NCBI RefSeq assembly: GCF_013113735.1
Contig: NZ_CP053346.1
Location: 1,812,001 to 1,876,000 of the forward strand
Source of the DNA: Sphingomonas sp. AP4-R1
GTDB taxonomy: Bacteria > Pseudomonadota > Alphaproteobacteria > Sphingomonadales > Sphingomonadaceae
DNA: 64,000 bases
Direction of reading: 5' to 3'
In this document: positions 1-7,294 of the stretch, one piece after another
Numbering within the stretch: position 1 is the stretch's first letter
Layout of the letters: each line of letters opens with the position of its first letter
Program-made: the position numbers and the translations under genes
The notes under the pieces: model-generated
What the model saw: only the letters and a program-made list of their open reading frames with translations
Databases searched by the model: none
What the model was told of the DNA's origin: nothing

Positions 1-555
1 CGTGCCCTCGAGGCCACCCTGTTCGCCGCTGAAGCACCTATGACGCCGCAGGATCTCGCCACCGCCACCGGGATCGAGGACGTGAGGGGTGCCCTCACGC
101 GCCTGGGCGCGCTCTACGAAGGGCACGGCATCGAACTGGTCGAGCGGGGCGGGCGGTGGCGGCTGCAGACCGCGCCGGATCTCGCCCACATCCTGCGGCG
201 CGAGAAGGTGGAGCCGCGCAAGCTGTCCCGCGCGGGGATCGAGACGCTGGCGATCATCGCCTATCACGAGCCCGTCAGCCGCGCCGAGATCGAGGCGATC
301 CGCGGCGTGCAGATCTCCAAGGGCACGCTGGATGCGTTGCTGGAGGCGGGCTGGGTGAAGCCCGCCGGGCGGCGCGAAGTGCCTGGGCGGCCGCTCACCT
401 TCGCCACCACGCCGGCCTTCCTCGATCATTTCGGCCTCACCTCGCGCCGCGATCTGCCGGGGAGCGAGGATCTGAAGGCGGCGGGGCTGCTCGATCCGAT
501 CGATCTTGTCATGGAACAGCAGCTAGAGGTGGCGAAAGAGGGCGAGGGCGACTAA
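1..555 (+). CDS. scpB: Segregation and condensation protein B (5' end outside window)
   Basis: C-terminal 184 codons of ScpB, the winged-helix partner of the kleisin ScpA in the SMC-ScpAB complex that compacts and segregates the chromosome. The frame is open from base 1 with the typical ScpB opening ([16 protein letters not shown]), so the ATG at 40 is internal and the true start lies upstream of the window. The best-conserved family block, [19 protein letters not shown], is present, followed by the second winged helix with [18 protein letters not shown]. tatA follows 23 nt downstream on the same strand, an order familiar from sphingomonads and other alphaproteobacteria (scpA-scpB-tatA). Its functional partner smc is at 24985-28401. 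Confidence 0.95.
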   Translation, partial: RALEATLFAAEAPMTPQDLATATGIEDVRGALTRLGALYEGHGIELVERGGRWRLQTAPDLAHILRREKVEPRKLSRAGIETLAIIAYHEPVSRAEIEAIRGVQISKGTLDALLEAGWVKPAGRREVPGRPLTFATTPAFLDHFGLTSRRDLPGSEDLKAAGLLDPIDLVMEQQLEVAKEGEGD

Positions 556-578
556 GTGTCGGCCGGAGGAGATATCTG

Positions 579-833
579 ATGGGCGGTTTGAGCATCTGGC
601 ATTGGCTGATCCTGGCGGTCGTCGTCATGCTGCTGTTTGGCAAGGGCCGCCTGTCCGACATCATGGGCGATGCGGCCAAGGGCATCAAAAGCTTCAAGAA
701 GGGCCTGCAGGACGACGAGGAGGAGCAGCGCTCGGCCCCGCGCCCCGCGCAGCGCCTGCAGAACCAGCCCCCGCTGGAGCCGAACCCCGATCACAAGCTG
801 CAGCCGATGCAGGACGACCGCCCCTCGCATTGA
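579..833 (+). CDS. tatA: Sec-independent translocase subunit TatA
   Basis: 84-residue TatA, the pore-forming subunit of the twin-arginine translocase for folded proteins. One N-terminal membrane helix ([19 protein letters not shown], residues 7-25) is followed by the amphipathic helix ([17 protein letters not shown]) and an acidic, Pro/Gln-rich cytoplasmic tail, which is the whole TatA design; the FGKGRL hinge is diagnostic. The ATG at 579 is preceded by a strong GGAGGAG ribosome site. It lies 23 nt after scpB. Oddly, tatB and tatC, which usually follow, are not next: an unrelated exported protein on the same strand comes 225 nt later. TatE or another TatA paralogue cannot be excluded. Confidence 0.92.
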   Translation: MGGLSIWHWLILAVVVMLLFGKGRLSDIMGDAAKGIKSFKKGLQDDEEEQRSAPRPAQRLQNQPPLEPNPDHKLQPMQDDRPSH

Positions 834-886
834 GGGGATAGGGCGGCCTGACGTTCGGGCGGCCGTCCTGAAATTGTTTCGGTATC

Positions 887-921
887 CGGAGGACGATCCT
901 CGAAGGAAGGATCGCGTCCGG
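887..921. terminator. Imperfect hairpin downstream of tatA
   Basis: GGACGATCCT and AGGATCGCGTCC can pair (six contiguous pairs, a two-base bulge, then four more) around a short CGAAGGA loop, about 55 nt after the tatA stop. There is no T-run, so it is only a weak candidate for the 3' end of the scpB-tatA transcript. Confidence 0.3.
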
Positions 922-1058
922 TAAGCGGAGAACATTTCGACCGTCGCGCGCGTCTCCCTGTTCGTCGCATATGGGGCGGCCTCGCGCCTGCGACGCGTTC
1001 GGATCGTCACGATCCCGCTGTACCGTTCGCTCGTTTCCGTGAGCGGGAGTGGCGTGAC

Positions 1059-1814
1059 ATGCTGCGGTTTCGGGGCGTCCTGCGTGGGTGTATCGTCGCC
1101 ATCGGCCTTGCCGGGGTGTCCCCGGTCGCCGCAGAGGTCGATGGGTGGGGATGGAGCATCATCATCCCCTCCGTCACCCGGACCGACGTTCTCGGCACGC
1201 GGCTGCGCCAGCTGGATGAAGAGATTGAGGCGCGCGACGGCGCCACGCCCAAAGGCGGGGTCGTCCCCGCTCCGGTAGCGCCCGATCCGGCCCGGCTGCG
1301 CTACGCGCCGTCCAGGGCGCGCCGCAGCGCCAATCTCGCCGCCTTCGTCGCCAAGAGCCGCCAGCGCGATCAGGACGCCGCCCGCTCGCTGGAGCAATTG
1401 TTCGCGCAGGGCGACATCATCGAGCGGATGGGGACGGTGCTCGCGTCCTATGGCATGAGCATCGATAATGTCGCCGATGCCTATGCGGTGTGGTGGATCG
1501 ATGCCTGGCAGGCGTCGCACCGCCGGAACGAGGATACCGACAAGCGCACCTTCGCGGCCGTCCGCGCGCAGGCGGCCCGTGCGCTCTCCGCCACGCGGGA
1601 ACTGGCCATGGCGGACGATGCCGCCAAGCAGCGCTTCGCCGAGGCCTTGCTGCTTCAGGCCCTGCTGCTGGAAGGCGCGATGGATCAGGCCAAGGCCAAT
1701 CCGGCGATGTCGGGCCCGGTGGCCGACGCCGCCACGCGGGGCGCGCGCGGCATGGGGCTGGATATCGCGACGATGACGCTCACCCCGGACGGTTTCATCG
1801 CCGCCGCCCGATAG
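1059..1814 (+). CDS. Exported protein of unknown function
   Basis: 251 aa starting MLRFRGVLRGCIVAIGLAG, a basic n-region, hydrophobic core and AEV site that make a Sec signal peptide (about residues 1-25) likely. The mature part begins with an aromatic WGWSIIIPSVTR stretch and is otherwise mostly helical and Ala/Arg-rich. Residues 120-165 (LFAQGDIIERMGTVLASYG, NVADAYAVWWIDAWQ) form the most distinctive block. The overall look recalls exported helical DUF6683-type proteins, but that assignment is from memory and weak. No catalytic motif and no mature-part cysteines were seen. It sits alone between tatA and the oppositely oriented arsC gene. GC-rich codon use fits its neighbours. Confidence 0.75.
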   Translation: MLRFRGVLRGCIVAIGLAGVSPVAAEVDGWGWSIIIPSVTRTDVLGTRLRQLDEEIEARDGATPKGGVVPAPVAPDPARLRYAPSRARRSANLAAFVAKSRQRDQDAARSLEQLFAQGDIIERMGTVLASYGMSIDNVADAYAVWWIDAWQASHRRNEDTDKRTFAAVRAQAARALSATRELAMADDAAKQRFAEALLLQALLLEGAMDQAKANPAMSGPVADAATRGARGMGLDIATMTLTPDGFIAAAR

Positions 1815-1853
1815 ACGGGCCACGCTCGGAATTTCTGCATCCGACCGGACGGG

Positions 1854-2189
1854 TCAGAGGATCTCGCGCACCTTTTCGGGCGGGCGGCCCAGGCGGACGC
1901 CCTTGGCGGTTTCCACCAGCGGGCGTTCGATCAGGATCGGGTTGGCGGCCATCGCGGCGAGGATATCCTCCTCGTTCGCATCCTTGAGCGCCTTCGCATC
2001 GGGCTCGGCCAGCCGCAGGCCGTCGCGCGCCGTCATGCCCGCGCGCTTGTAGAGCCGGGCCAGATCCTCGGCGGACGGCGGCGTCTTCAGATATTCGACG
2101 ATCGTGACCTCGGCGCCGCTGGCCTCGACGATCGCCAGCGCCTCGCGCGATTTCGAACAGCGGGGATTGTGATAGATCGTCGCTCTCAT
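1854..2189 (-). CDS. arsC: ArsC-family (glutaredoxin-fold) arsenate reductase-like protein
   Basis: 111 aa. The thioredoxin-like start TIYHNPRCSKSREAL carries the single redox cysteine of glutaredoxin-linked arsenate reductases (Cys11), and the C-terminal NPILIERPLVETAKG plus LGRPPEKVREIL are characteristic of the ArsC/YfgD family, which reduces arsenate to arsenite with glutathione and glutaredoxin. No arsR, arsB or acr3 gene is adjacent, so the in vivo substrate may be something else (YfgD-type). The ATG at 2189 was chosen because homology begins there; an upstream in-frame start at 2252 would add 21 residues encoded by an intergenic palindromic repeat and is considered spurious. Confidence 0.88.
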   Translation of the reverse strand: MRATIYHNPRCSKSREALAIVEASGAEVTIVEYLKTPPSAEDLARLYKRAGMTARDGLRLAEPDAKALKDANEEDILAAMAANPILIERPLVETAKGVRLGRPPEKVREIL

Positions 2190-2216
2190 TCGCGTTCCCC
2201 GTCCCCGATCATTCTT

Positions 2217-2298
2217 CCGTTCGTGATGAGCCTGTCGAAGCACGGGCCTCAAGCGATGCCCTCGGAGCCCGTCCTTCGACTTCGCTCAGGACGAACGG
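2217..2298. repeat. Palindromic intergenic repeat, family A copy 1
   Basis: Imperfect inverted pair: left arm CCGTTCGTGATGAGCCTGTC with GAAGCACGGGC, right arm GCCCGTCCTTCGAC then TTCGCTCAGGACGAACGG. The core TGAGCCTGTCGAAGCA recurs at 10101, 19095, 20778, 40139, 47169 and 51365. Confidence 0.85.
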
Positions 2299-2352
2299 AA
2301 ATGGAAGGCGGCTCAGGCGTCGCCCTGCCTGGCCAGAGTGGCTGGCCCGCGC

Positions 2353-2381
2353 GACGGGATGATCCCCCGGATCATCCCGTC
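2353..2381 (-). terminator. Strong hairpin across the accC stop codon
   Basis: A perfect 13-bp inverted repeat (GACGGGATGATCC / GGATCATCCCGTC) with a CCC loop covers the last codons and the stop of accC. No T-run follows, so it could be a Rho-assisted terminator or an mRNA 3'-end stabiliser for the accB-accC transcript. Confidence 0.55.
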
Positions 2382-3730
2382 GTTTCCTCGCGCGCCAGCC
2401 ACTCCTCCAGCCACTTGATCGAATAATCGCCGGCCTGGAATTCGGGATCGTCCAGCAGCGCCTGGTGGAGCGGGATCGTGGTCTTCACGCCATCGATCAC
2501 GAACTCTTCCAGCGCGCGCCGCAGCCGGCGCAGCGCGCCGTTGCGGGTGGTGCCGTAGACGATCAGCTTGGCGATCATGCTGTCGTAATAAGGCGGGATG
2601 CGATAGCCGGCGTAAAGCCCGCTATCGACGCGCACGTTCATGCCGCCGGGCGCATGATAGCCCTTCACGAGGCCGGGCGAGGGCGCGAAGGTGCGCGCAT
2701 CCTCGGCATTGATCCGGCATTCGATCGCATGGCCCCGGAAGACCACGTCTTCCTGCCGCAGCGTGAGCGGATGGCCCTCCGCCACGCGGATCTGCTCGCG
2801 GACGAGATCGAGGCCGGTGATCGCCTCGGTCACCGGATGCTCCACCTGCAGGCGGGTGTTCATCTCGATGAAGTAGAATTCGCCGTTTTCCCACAGGAAC
2901 TCGATCGTGCCCGCGCCGCGATAGCCCATGTCGGCCATCGCCTTGGCGACGATGCCGCCCATGCGCGCGCGCTCCTCGGCCGAGATGATCGGCGAGGGAG
3001 CCTCCTCGATCACCTTCTGGTGGCGGCGCTGGATCGAGCAGTCGCGCTCGCCCAGATGGATCGCATTGCCGTTGCCGTCGCCGAACACCTGGAATTCGAT
3101 GTGGCGCGGATTGCCGAGATATTTTTCGAGATAGACGGTCGCGTCGCCGAAGGCGGCCTTCGCCTCGGTGCCGGCCTGGCTCATCAGCGTTTCCAGCTGA
3201 TCTTCCGAGGTGCAGACCTTCATGCCGCGGCCGCCACCGCCCGATGCCGCCTTGATGATGACCGGATAGCCGGCCTTGGCGGCGATCGCCTTGGCTTCCT
3301 CGAGATCGGAGATCGGGCCGTCGGAGCCCGGCACCAGCGGCAGGCCGAGCTTGCCGGCGGTGCGCTTGGCCTCGATCTTGTCGCCCATCGTCCGGATATG
3401 CTCGGGCTTGGGCCCGATCCAGATGATGTCGTGCGCTTCCACGATCTCGGCGAACTTGGCATTCTCCGAGAGGAAGCCGTAGCCGGGGTGGATCGCGTCC
3501 GCACCCGAAATCTCGGCGGCCGAGATGATGTTCGGGATGTTCAGATAGCTTTCCGCCGCCGACGGCGGCCCGATGCAGACCGCTTCGTCGGCCAGCCGCA
3601 CGTGCATCGCGTCCGCATCGGCGGTGGAGTGCGCCGCCACCGTGCGGATGCCCATTTCATGGCATGCGCGGTGGATGCGGAGCGCGATCTCGCCGCGATT
3701 GGCGATCAGGACCTTCTTGATCTCGGGCAT
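2372..3730 (-). CDS. accC: Acetyl-CoA carboxylase, biotin carboxylase subunit
   Basis: 452 aa, the normal length for AccC, which carboxylates biotin on AccB using ATP and bicarbonate in the first step of fatty-acid synthesis. The N-terminal biotin-carboxylase domain opens with [15 protein letters not shown]; the ATP-grasp domain carries the Gly-rich loop [11 protein letters not shown] (about residue 160), [13 protein letters not shown], and the active-site block [14 protein letters not shown] near residue 290; the C-terminal domain carries [15 protein letters not shown]. It lies 110 nt downstream of accB on the same strand, the usual accBC operon, but with a very long hairpin in between. A stable hairpin overlaps its stop codon. 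Confidence 0.98.
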   Translation of the reverse strand: MPEIKKVLIANRGEIALRIHRACHEMGIRTVAAHSTADADAMHVRLADEAVCIGPPSAAESYLNIPNIISAAEISGADAIHPGYGFLSENAKFAEIVEAHDIIWIGPKPEHIRTMGDKIEAKRTAGKLGLPLVPGSDGPISDLEEAKAIAAKAGYPVIIKAASGGGGRGMKVCTSEDQLETLMSQAGTEAKAAFGDATVYLEKYLGNPRHIEFQVFGDGNGNAIHLGERDCSIQRRHQKVIEEAPSPIISAEERARMGGIVAKAMADMGYRGAGTIEFLWENGEFYFIEMNTRLQVEHPVTEAITGLDLVREQIRVAEGHPLTLRQEDVVFRGHAIECRINAEDARTFAPSPGLVKGYHAPGGMNVRVDSGLYAGYRIPPYYDSMIAKLIVYGTTRNGALRRLRRALEEFVIDGVKTTIPLHQALLDDPEFQAGDYSIKWLEEWLAREETTG

Positions 3731-3745
3731 AGTATTTCCTTGGCG

Positions 3746-3821
3746 GCACCGGCCCGCTCCCCCACCCGGCCTCCCGCAAGATACTGCCGCTGGGAGGCCG
3801 GGTGGGGGAGCGGGCCGGTGC
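3746..3821. repeat. 30-bp perfect inverted repeat between accB and accC
   Basis: Arms 3746-3775 and 3792-3821 are exact reverse complements (beginning GCACCGGCCCGC, ending GCGGGCCGGTGC) around a 16-nt spacer. In the accB-accC transcript this would form an extremely stable stem immediately upstream of the accC ribosome site. No other copy was noticed in this window. Confidence 0.9.
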
Positions 3822-3840
3822 GGTGCCCAATATTAAACGC

Positions 3841-4311
3841 TTACTCGACCACCACGAGCGGCTGATCGAACTCGACCGGCTGGCCATTGTCGATCAGGAT
3901 CGCCTTGACGGTGCCCGCCTTGGGCGCGGCGATCGGGTTCATCACCTTCATCGCCTCGACGATCAGCAGCGTATCGCCGGCGGCGACCTGCTGGCCCACG
4001 GACACGAAATTCTTCGCCTCCGGGCTGGCCGCGAGATAGGCGGTGCCCACCATCGGCGACTTCACGGCACCGGCCAGGCCCGCGTCGGCGGGCGCGGCAG
4101 GGGCCGCCACGGGCGCGGACGCCGCCATCGGGGCGGGAGCATAGGCCACGGGCGCGGCGGGAGCGGCCACGCTCACCTTGCGGACGACGCGGATCTTGCG
4201 ATCCCCGTCCTGCACTTCGATCTCGGTCAGCTGCGTCTCATCGAGCAGCTCGGCCAACTGGCGGACGAGCGCGGGATCGACCTGCATCGCCGTCTTGGAC
4301 GTATCGGTCAT
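3841..4311 (-). CDS. accB: Acetyl-CoA carboxylase, biotin carboxyl carrier protein
   Basis: 156 aa BCCP. A short conserved N-terminal helical domain ([21 protein letters not shown]) is joined through an Ala/Pro-rich flexible linker (about residues 50-78) to the biotinyl domain, where VEAMKVMN holds the lysine that receives biotin. The carrier shuttles carboxylated biotin between AccC and the AccAD carboxyltransferase. The ATG at 4311 gives the canonical [12 protein letters not shown] start; an in-frame ATG at 4371 would add 20 atypical residues. accC follows on the same strand after a 110-nt gap holding a 30-bp hairpin. The thiSG gene is transcribed divergently from the shared 160-nt upstream region. 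Confidence 0.97.
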   Translation of the reverse strand: MTDTSKTAMQVDPALVRQLAELLDETQLTEIEVQDGDRKIRVVRKVSVAAPAAPVAYAPAPMAASAPVAAPAAPADAGLAGAVKSPMVGTAYLAASPEAKNFVSVGQQVAAGDTLLIVEAMKVMNPIAAPKAGTVKAILIDNGQPVEFDQPLVVVE

Positions 4312-4473
4312 CAAGACCACCTCATTCACATTGAACTCTATTTGGCCGGGCGCCATGTCAGAGCTTGCCACTTACGTCCAGCTTCAACGGGCGCCTAAAC
4401 GCGCGTTAGCCATTTGAAAGCGGACGAAGGACGGCCTAGATCGCCCCTCTCGCTCACAGGAAAAGCGCCCGAA

Positions 4474-5508
4474 ATGCACAGCGACGGTACGATCAGCATC
4501 ATCGTCAACGGAGAACATCGCCGCGTCAATGGCGGGATGACGATTGCGGGGCTGGCGGGCGAGCTGGGGCTGGAGCCGGCGAAGGTGGCGGTGGAGCGCA
4601 ATCTGGAGATCGTGCCGCGCTCCACGCTGGGCGACGTGACGCTGGAGGATGGCGACGAGCTGGAGATCGTCCATTTCGTCGGTGGCGGCGACCATGCGGT
4701 CGCGGGCGGCGGCGGCGACCATGTCCCCGCGCCGGTGGACGACGATAGCTGGACGGTCGCGGGCAAGACCTTCCGCTCGCGGCTGATCGTCGGCACCGGC
4801 AAATATAAGGATTTCGCGCAGAATGCGGCGGCGGTGGCAGCCTCCGGCGCGGAGATCGTGACGGTCGCGGTGCGGCGCGTGAACATCGCGGATCGCAACC
4901 AGCCGATGCTGACCGACTTCATCGATCCCAAGACGATCACCTATCTGCCCAACACGGCCGGCTGCTTCGATGCCGAAAGCGCGATCCGTACGCTGCGTCT
5001 GGCGCGCGAGGCGGGCGGCTGGGATCTGGTGAAGCTGGAGGTGCTGGGCGAGGCGCGCACGCTCTATCCCGACATGATCGAGACGCTGCGCGCGACCGAG
5101 ATCCTCGCCAAGGAAGGCTTCCTGCCGATGGTCTATTGCGCGGACGATCCGATCGCGGCGAAGCGGCTGGAGGATGCGGGTGCTGTCGCGATCATGCCGC
5201 TGGGCTCGCTGATCGGCTCCGGCCTCGGCATCCAGAATCCGGTGACGATCCGGCTGATCGTGGAGGGCGCCAAGGTGCCGGTGCTGGTGGATGCCGGCGT
5301 CGGCACGGCGAGCGAGGCGGCGGCGGCGATGGAACTGGGCTGCGACGGCGTGCTGATGAACACCGCGATCGCGGAGGCCAAGGATCCGATCCTGATGGCG
5401 GCGGCGATGAAGGCGGCGACCGAAGCCGGCCGTCTCGCCTATCGCGCGGGTCGCATGGGGCGGCGGCGCTATGCCGATCCCTCAAGCCCGCTGGCGGGCC
5501 TGATCTAA
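4474..5508 (+). CDS. thiG: ThiS-ThiG fusion: sulfur carrier protein / thiazole synthase
   Basis: 344 aa. Residues 7-72 are a ubiquitin-like ThiS domain ([15 protein letters not shown] ... [12 protein letters not shown]) and residues 92-344 are ThiG, which builds the thiazole phosphate of thiamin from deoxyxylulose phosphate, dehydroglycine and the ThiS sulfur. ThiG marks are [20 protein letters not shown], the Schiff-base lysine in [18 protein letters not shown], and [15 protein letters not shown] with [13 protein letters not shown] linker repeats GGGDHAV / GGGDHVP. ThiS normally needs a free C-terminal GlyGly, which is internal here. The ATG at 4474, preceded by ACAGGA, fits the ThiS start; a TTG at 4414 is less likely. 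No TPP-riboswitch signature was recognised upstream and no other thi gene is adjacent. Confidence 0.94.
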   Translation: MHSDGTISIIVNGEHRRVNGGMTIAGLAGELGLEPAKVAVERNLEIVPRSTLGDVTLEDGDELEIVHFVGGGDHAVAGGGGDHVPAPVDDDSWTVAGKTFRSRLIVGTGKYKDFAQNAAAVAASGAEIVTVAVRRVNIADRNQPMLTDFIDPKTITYLPNTAGCFDAESAIRTLRLAREAGGWDLVKLEVLGEARTLYPDMIETLRATEILAKEGFLPMVYCADDPIAAKRLEDAGAVAIMPLGSLIGSGLGIQNPVTIRLIVEGAKVPVLVDAGVGTASEAAAAMELGCDGVLMNTAIAEAKDPILMAAAMKAATEAGRLAYRAGRMGRRRYADPSSPLAGLI

Positions 5509-5515
5509 GGCACTA

Positions 5516-5583
5516 CGTCATTGCGAGCGCAGCGAAGCAATCCAGTTCCGACAGGGCGGGACTGGATTGCTTCGCTGCGCTCG
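5516..5583. repeat. Palindromic intergenic repeat, family B copy 1
   Basis: CGTCATTGCGAGCGCAGCG with AAGCAATCCAGT pairs with ACTGGATTGCTTCGCTGCGC. It sits just after thiSG; a related element is at 10208 and a half-size version at 54961. Confidence 0.85.
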
Positions 5584-5596
5584 AACCCACCCCCGG

Positions 5597-5618
5597 CCCC
5601 TCCCGCAGGCGGGAGGGG
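5597..5618. repeat. Palindromic repeat, family C copy 1
   Basis: Near-perfect inverted repeat CCCCTCCCGC-AG-GCGGGAGGGG between the convergent thiSG and desaturase genes, preceded by CCCACCCCCGG as in the other copies. It could serve as a two-way terminator stem. Confidence 0.8.
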
Positions 5619-5629
5619 AGGGCCGCGTT

Positions 5630-6613
5630 TCAGTTCGCGGCCAGCATCGGCGCGGCGCGGCCCTCGCGCGGGCCTTTCAGGACGTAGCGCAGATAATCGA
5701 GGTGGCCGTTGAACAGCTGATCCTTCCGGACCAGATCCTCTTCGACGAAAATCTGATGCACCGCCGGCAGGTTGCCGAACGACACCGTCGGGAAATGATG
5801 GTGATAGACGTGCATCGAGAAATTCATGTTCGGATAGAAGATGCGGCTGGCCCAGGTCGGCAGGATCACCGGCGAGGTTTCCTCCACGGTGGCGCCCTCA
5901 TGGCCATAGGAATGCTCGCAGATCGCGCCCCAGCGCACGATCGCCGGGAAGATGGTGACGAGCGGCAGCGCCCAATAGAGCAGGAAGGCGGTCCAGCCGT
6001 GCACCACGGTCAGAACGGCTGCGACGGTGATCAGAAACACCGGCTTCAGCCAGCCCGGCACGGGATGCTTCCGCTTGAAGCCGTTGCCCGTATAGGCCCG
6101 CTTCTTGCGATCCAGCATGTAGCGCACGAAGCTCACGCCCGTCACGTCCAGCAGGAACAGGCCCAGCAGCCGGGCGAGCGGCATCGGGAAGGTCCAGTCC
6201 GGGCCCTGCTTGCGGAGGAAGTCCGGATCGGCCTGCGTGAAATAATGGCGATGATGGCGCAGGTGGATCTTCGCATAATCCTCGATCGTCACGGCGATCA
6301 GCGGATAAGCGGTGAAGAGATTGCCCACCACGTCGCCATAGCGGCCCTTGAGGCCCAGCGAATGGGTCTGCTCATGGACGAGCAGGGCGAGCAATTGCTG
6401 GCGGGTCGCCACGAAATAGATGGCGATGATCGAGACGAACACGTTGTGCGCCACCAAAGCGGCCGCGATCGCGACCGCGATGACGAGCCACGTCGTCACG
6501 AGCGTCTGGATATAGTGTGCCGGCCGGGCGCCGCACAGGGCCCGGATACGCGCCCGCGCGTCGGGCGAGAGTTGAGAAACCAGCTCCATGTCGATCCCGC
6601 TGCTAAGTCCCAT
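5630..6613 (-). CDS. Membrane fatty-acid desaturase / di-iron hydroxylase
   Basis: 327 aa integral membrane protein of the FA_desaturase superfamily, which uses a di-iron centre to desaturate or hydroxylate acyl or related chains. All three histidine boxes are visible: HEQTH (residues 80-84), HLRHHRHYF (about 117-125) and HVYHHHFPTVSF (about 267). Hydrophobic segments flank them (VTTWLVIAVAIAAALVAHNV; VFLITVAAVLTVVHGWTAF). Substrate cannot be told from sequence; lipid acyl chains, sphingoid bases or carotenoid-like substrates are all possible. The ATG at 6613 or the one eight codons later could be used. A long untranslated region with a leader-peptide-like ORF and hairpins lies upstream on the same strand. 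Confidence 0.88.
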   Translation of the reverse strand: MGLSSGIDMELVSQLSPDARARIRALCGARPAHYIQTLVTTWLVIAVAIAAALVAHNVFVSIIAIYFVATRQQLLALLVHEQTHSLGLKGRYGDVVGNLFTAYPLIAVTIEDYAKIHLRHHRHYFTQADPDFLRKQGPDWTFPMPLARLLGLFLLDVTGVSFVRYMLDRKKRAYTGNGFKRKHPVPGWLKPVFLITVAAVLTVVHGWTAFLLYWALPLVTIFPAIVRWGAICEHSYGHEGATVEETSPVILPTWASRIFYPNMNFSMHVYHHHFPTVSFGNLPAVHQIFVEEDLVRKDQLFNGHLDYLRYVLKGPREGRAAPMLAAN

Positions 6614-6902
6614 CGCGCGACGACTCTGCCGACCCTCGGCTCCGCGCGACCCCCATCTCGACCGAATCCGTTAAACATCGAGTTAATGCACTAGGTCCGA
6701 TGTGGACTCAACGACGATCTGTTTCTGGATTGCGACAGATTGAGCAGGGTGCGGGGGTTGGCTGGCCAGATCGTCACGCGGAGCCTTTGCAGGCTCAGGA
6801 CAGGCTGACCGGGGTGACGGGGGGAGTTTTGGGGAGGCGGGAGCTTTCGCTCTGGGCGCTCTACCGGTGCGGGAGCGCGGAGGCCTCGATCGTCTTAATC
6901 AT

Positions 6903-6947
6903 GGCGCAGGAGCGCCGCGGCAGGCCCTCGCGCGGCGGAGGCCTGCC
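6903..6947 (-). promoter_or_regulatory. Two consecutive hairpins after a leader-like ORF
   Basis: On the minus strand GGCAGGCC and GGCCTGCC (plus-strand 6919-6926 and 6940-6947) form a perfect 8-bp stem with a 13-nt loop starting 8 nt after the small ORF's stop; GGCGC-TCCT-GCGCC (6903-6916) follows. A third segment, GAGGCCTCCGCGC (near 6878-6890), repeats part of the first loop and could form an alternative pairing. This is what an attenuator would look like, but no U-run is present. Confidence 0.4.
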
Positions 6948-6955
6948 TCTCGTCG

Positions 6956-7015
6956 TTAGCCCGCGACGGCGAGCGACTTGCGGACGTTGTTGATCAGGAT
7001 CAGCAGGCTGAACAT
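6956..7015 (-). CDS. Possible leader peptide, 19 aa
   Basis: A 19-codon ORF reading MFSLLILINNVRKSLAVAG. Eight of its 19 residues are Leu, Ile or Val, with a run LLILI at residues 4-8, and it is preceded by GAGG about 7-10 nt before the ATG. Two hairpins follow directly. This resembles leader peptides of ribosome-mediated attenuators for branched-chain amino acids, although the next gene on the strand, 343 nt downstream, is the desaturase and not an ilv or leu gene. It could also be a small membrane peptide or a chance ORF. No homologue was recalled. Confidence 0.4.
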   Translation of the reverse strand: MFSLLILINNVRKSLAVAG

Positions 7016-7294
7016 TTCGAACCTCGATGTTGGAATGCTGCGGTGCAGTATGAGCGCTCCTTTCGCTCGGTTCGTCGCGCGGCGCAAATGCTGGATTTCG
7101 GGAGTTGGTTGCGTCAAATGCATTCGTAAAATGATCTTAATTTAAGTGTTTAGCGTCTTAACAGGATGGTCGGGCACGGTTCGTCGCATCCTCGATCCGC
7201 TCGTGATGCGCCGCACAGAAGGTCCGGTTCGGACATCGACGAAGCGATCGCCTTTCGGGGCTTGATCCTGAGGCACTTCTGCTACGCTGCGGAC

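Larger units (their letters stand above)
6614..7294. other. Long divergent intergenic region (desaturase / M16 protease)
   Basis: 681 bases without a convincing long gene. On the minus strand it holds a 19-codon ORF at 6956-7015 with a good ribosome site, hairpins at 6919-6947 and 6903-6916, and a 13-codon ORF at 6861-6902 (MIKTIEASALPHR). An A/T-rich stretch around 7110-7155 may hold the promoter (TTGACG on the minus strand at 7112-7117, no good -10). A 97-codon plus-strand frame at 6700-6993 has no protein-like features. Confidence 0.6.

Noticed and set aside
4312..4473. TPP riboswitch upstream of the thiSG fusion
   Set aside because: No sequence resembling the conserved CTGAGA and surrounding thi-box elements was found in the 160-nt gap.
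6700..6993. 97-codon plus-strand frame in the desaturase / M16 gap
   Set aside because: No hydrophobic core, domain-like pattern or good ribosome site; composition matches GC-driven chance frames.
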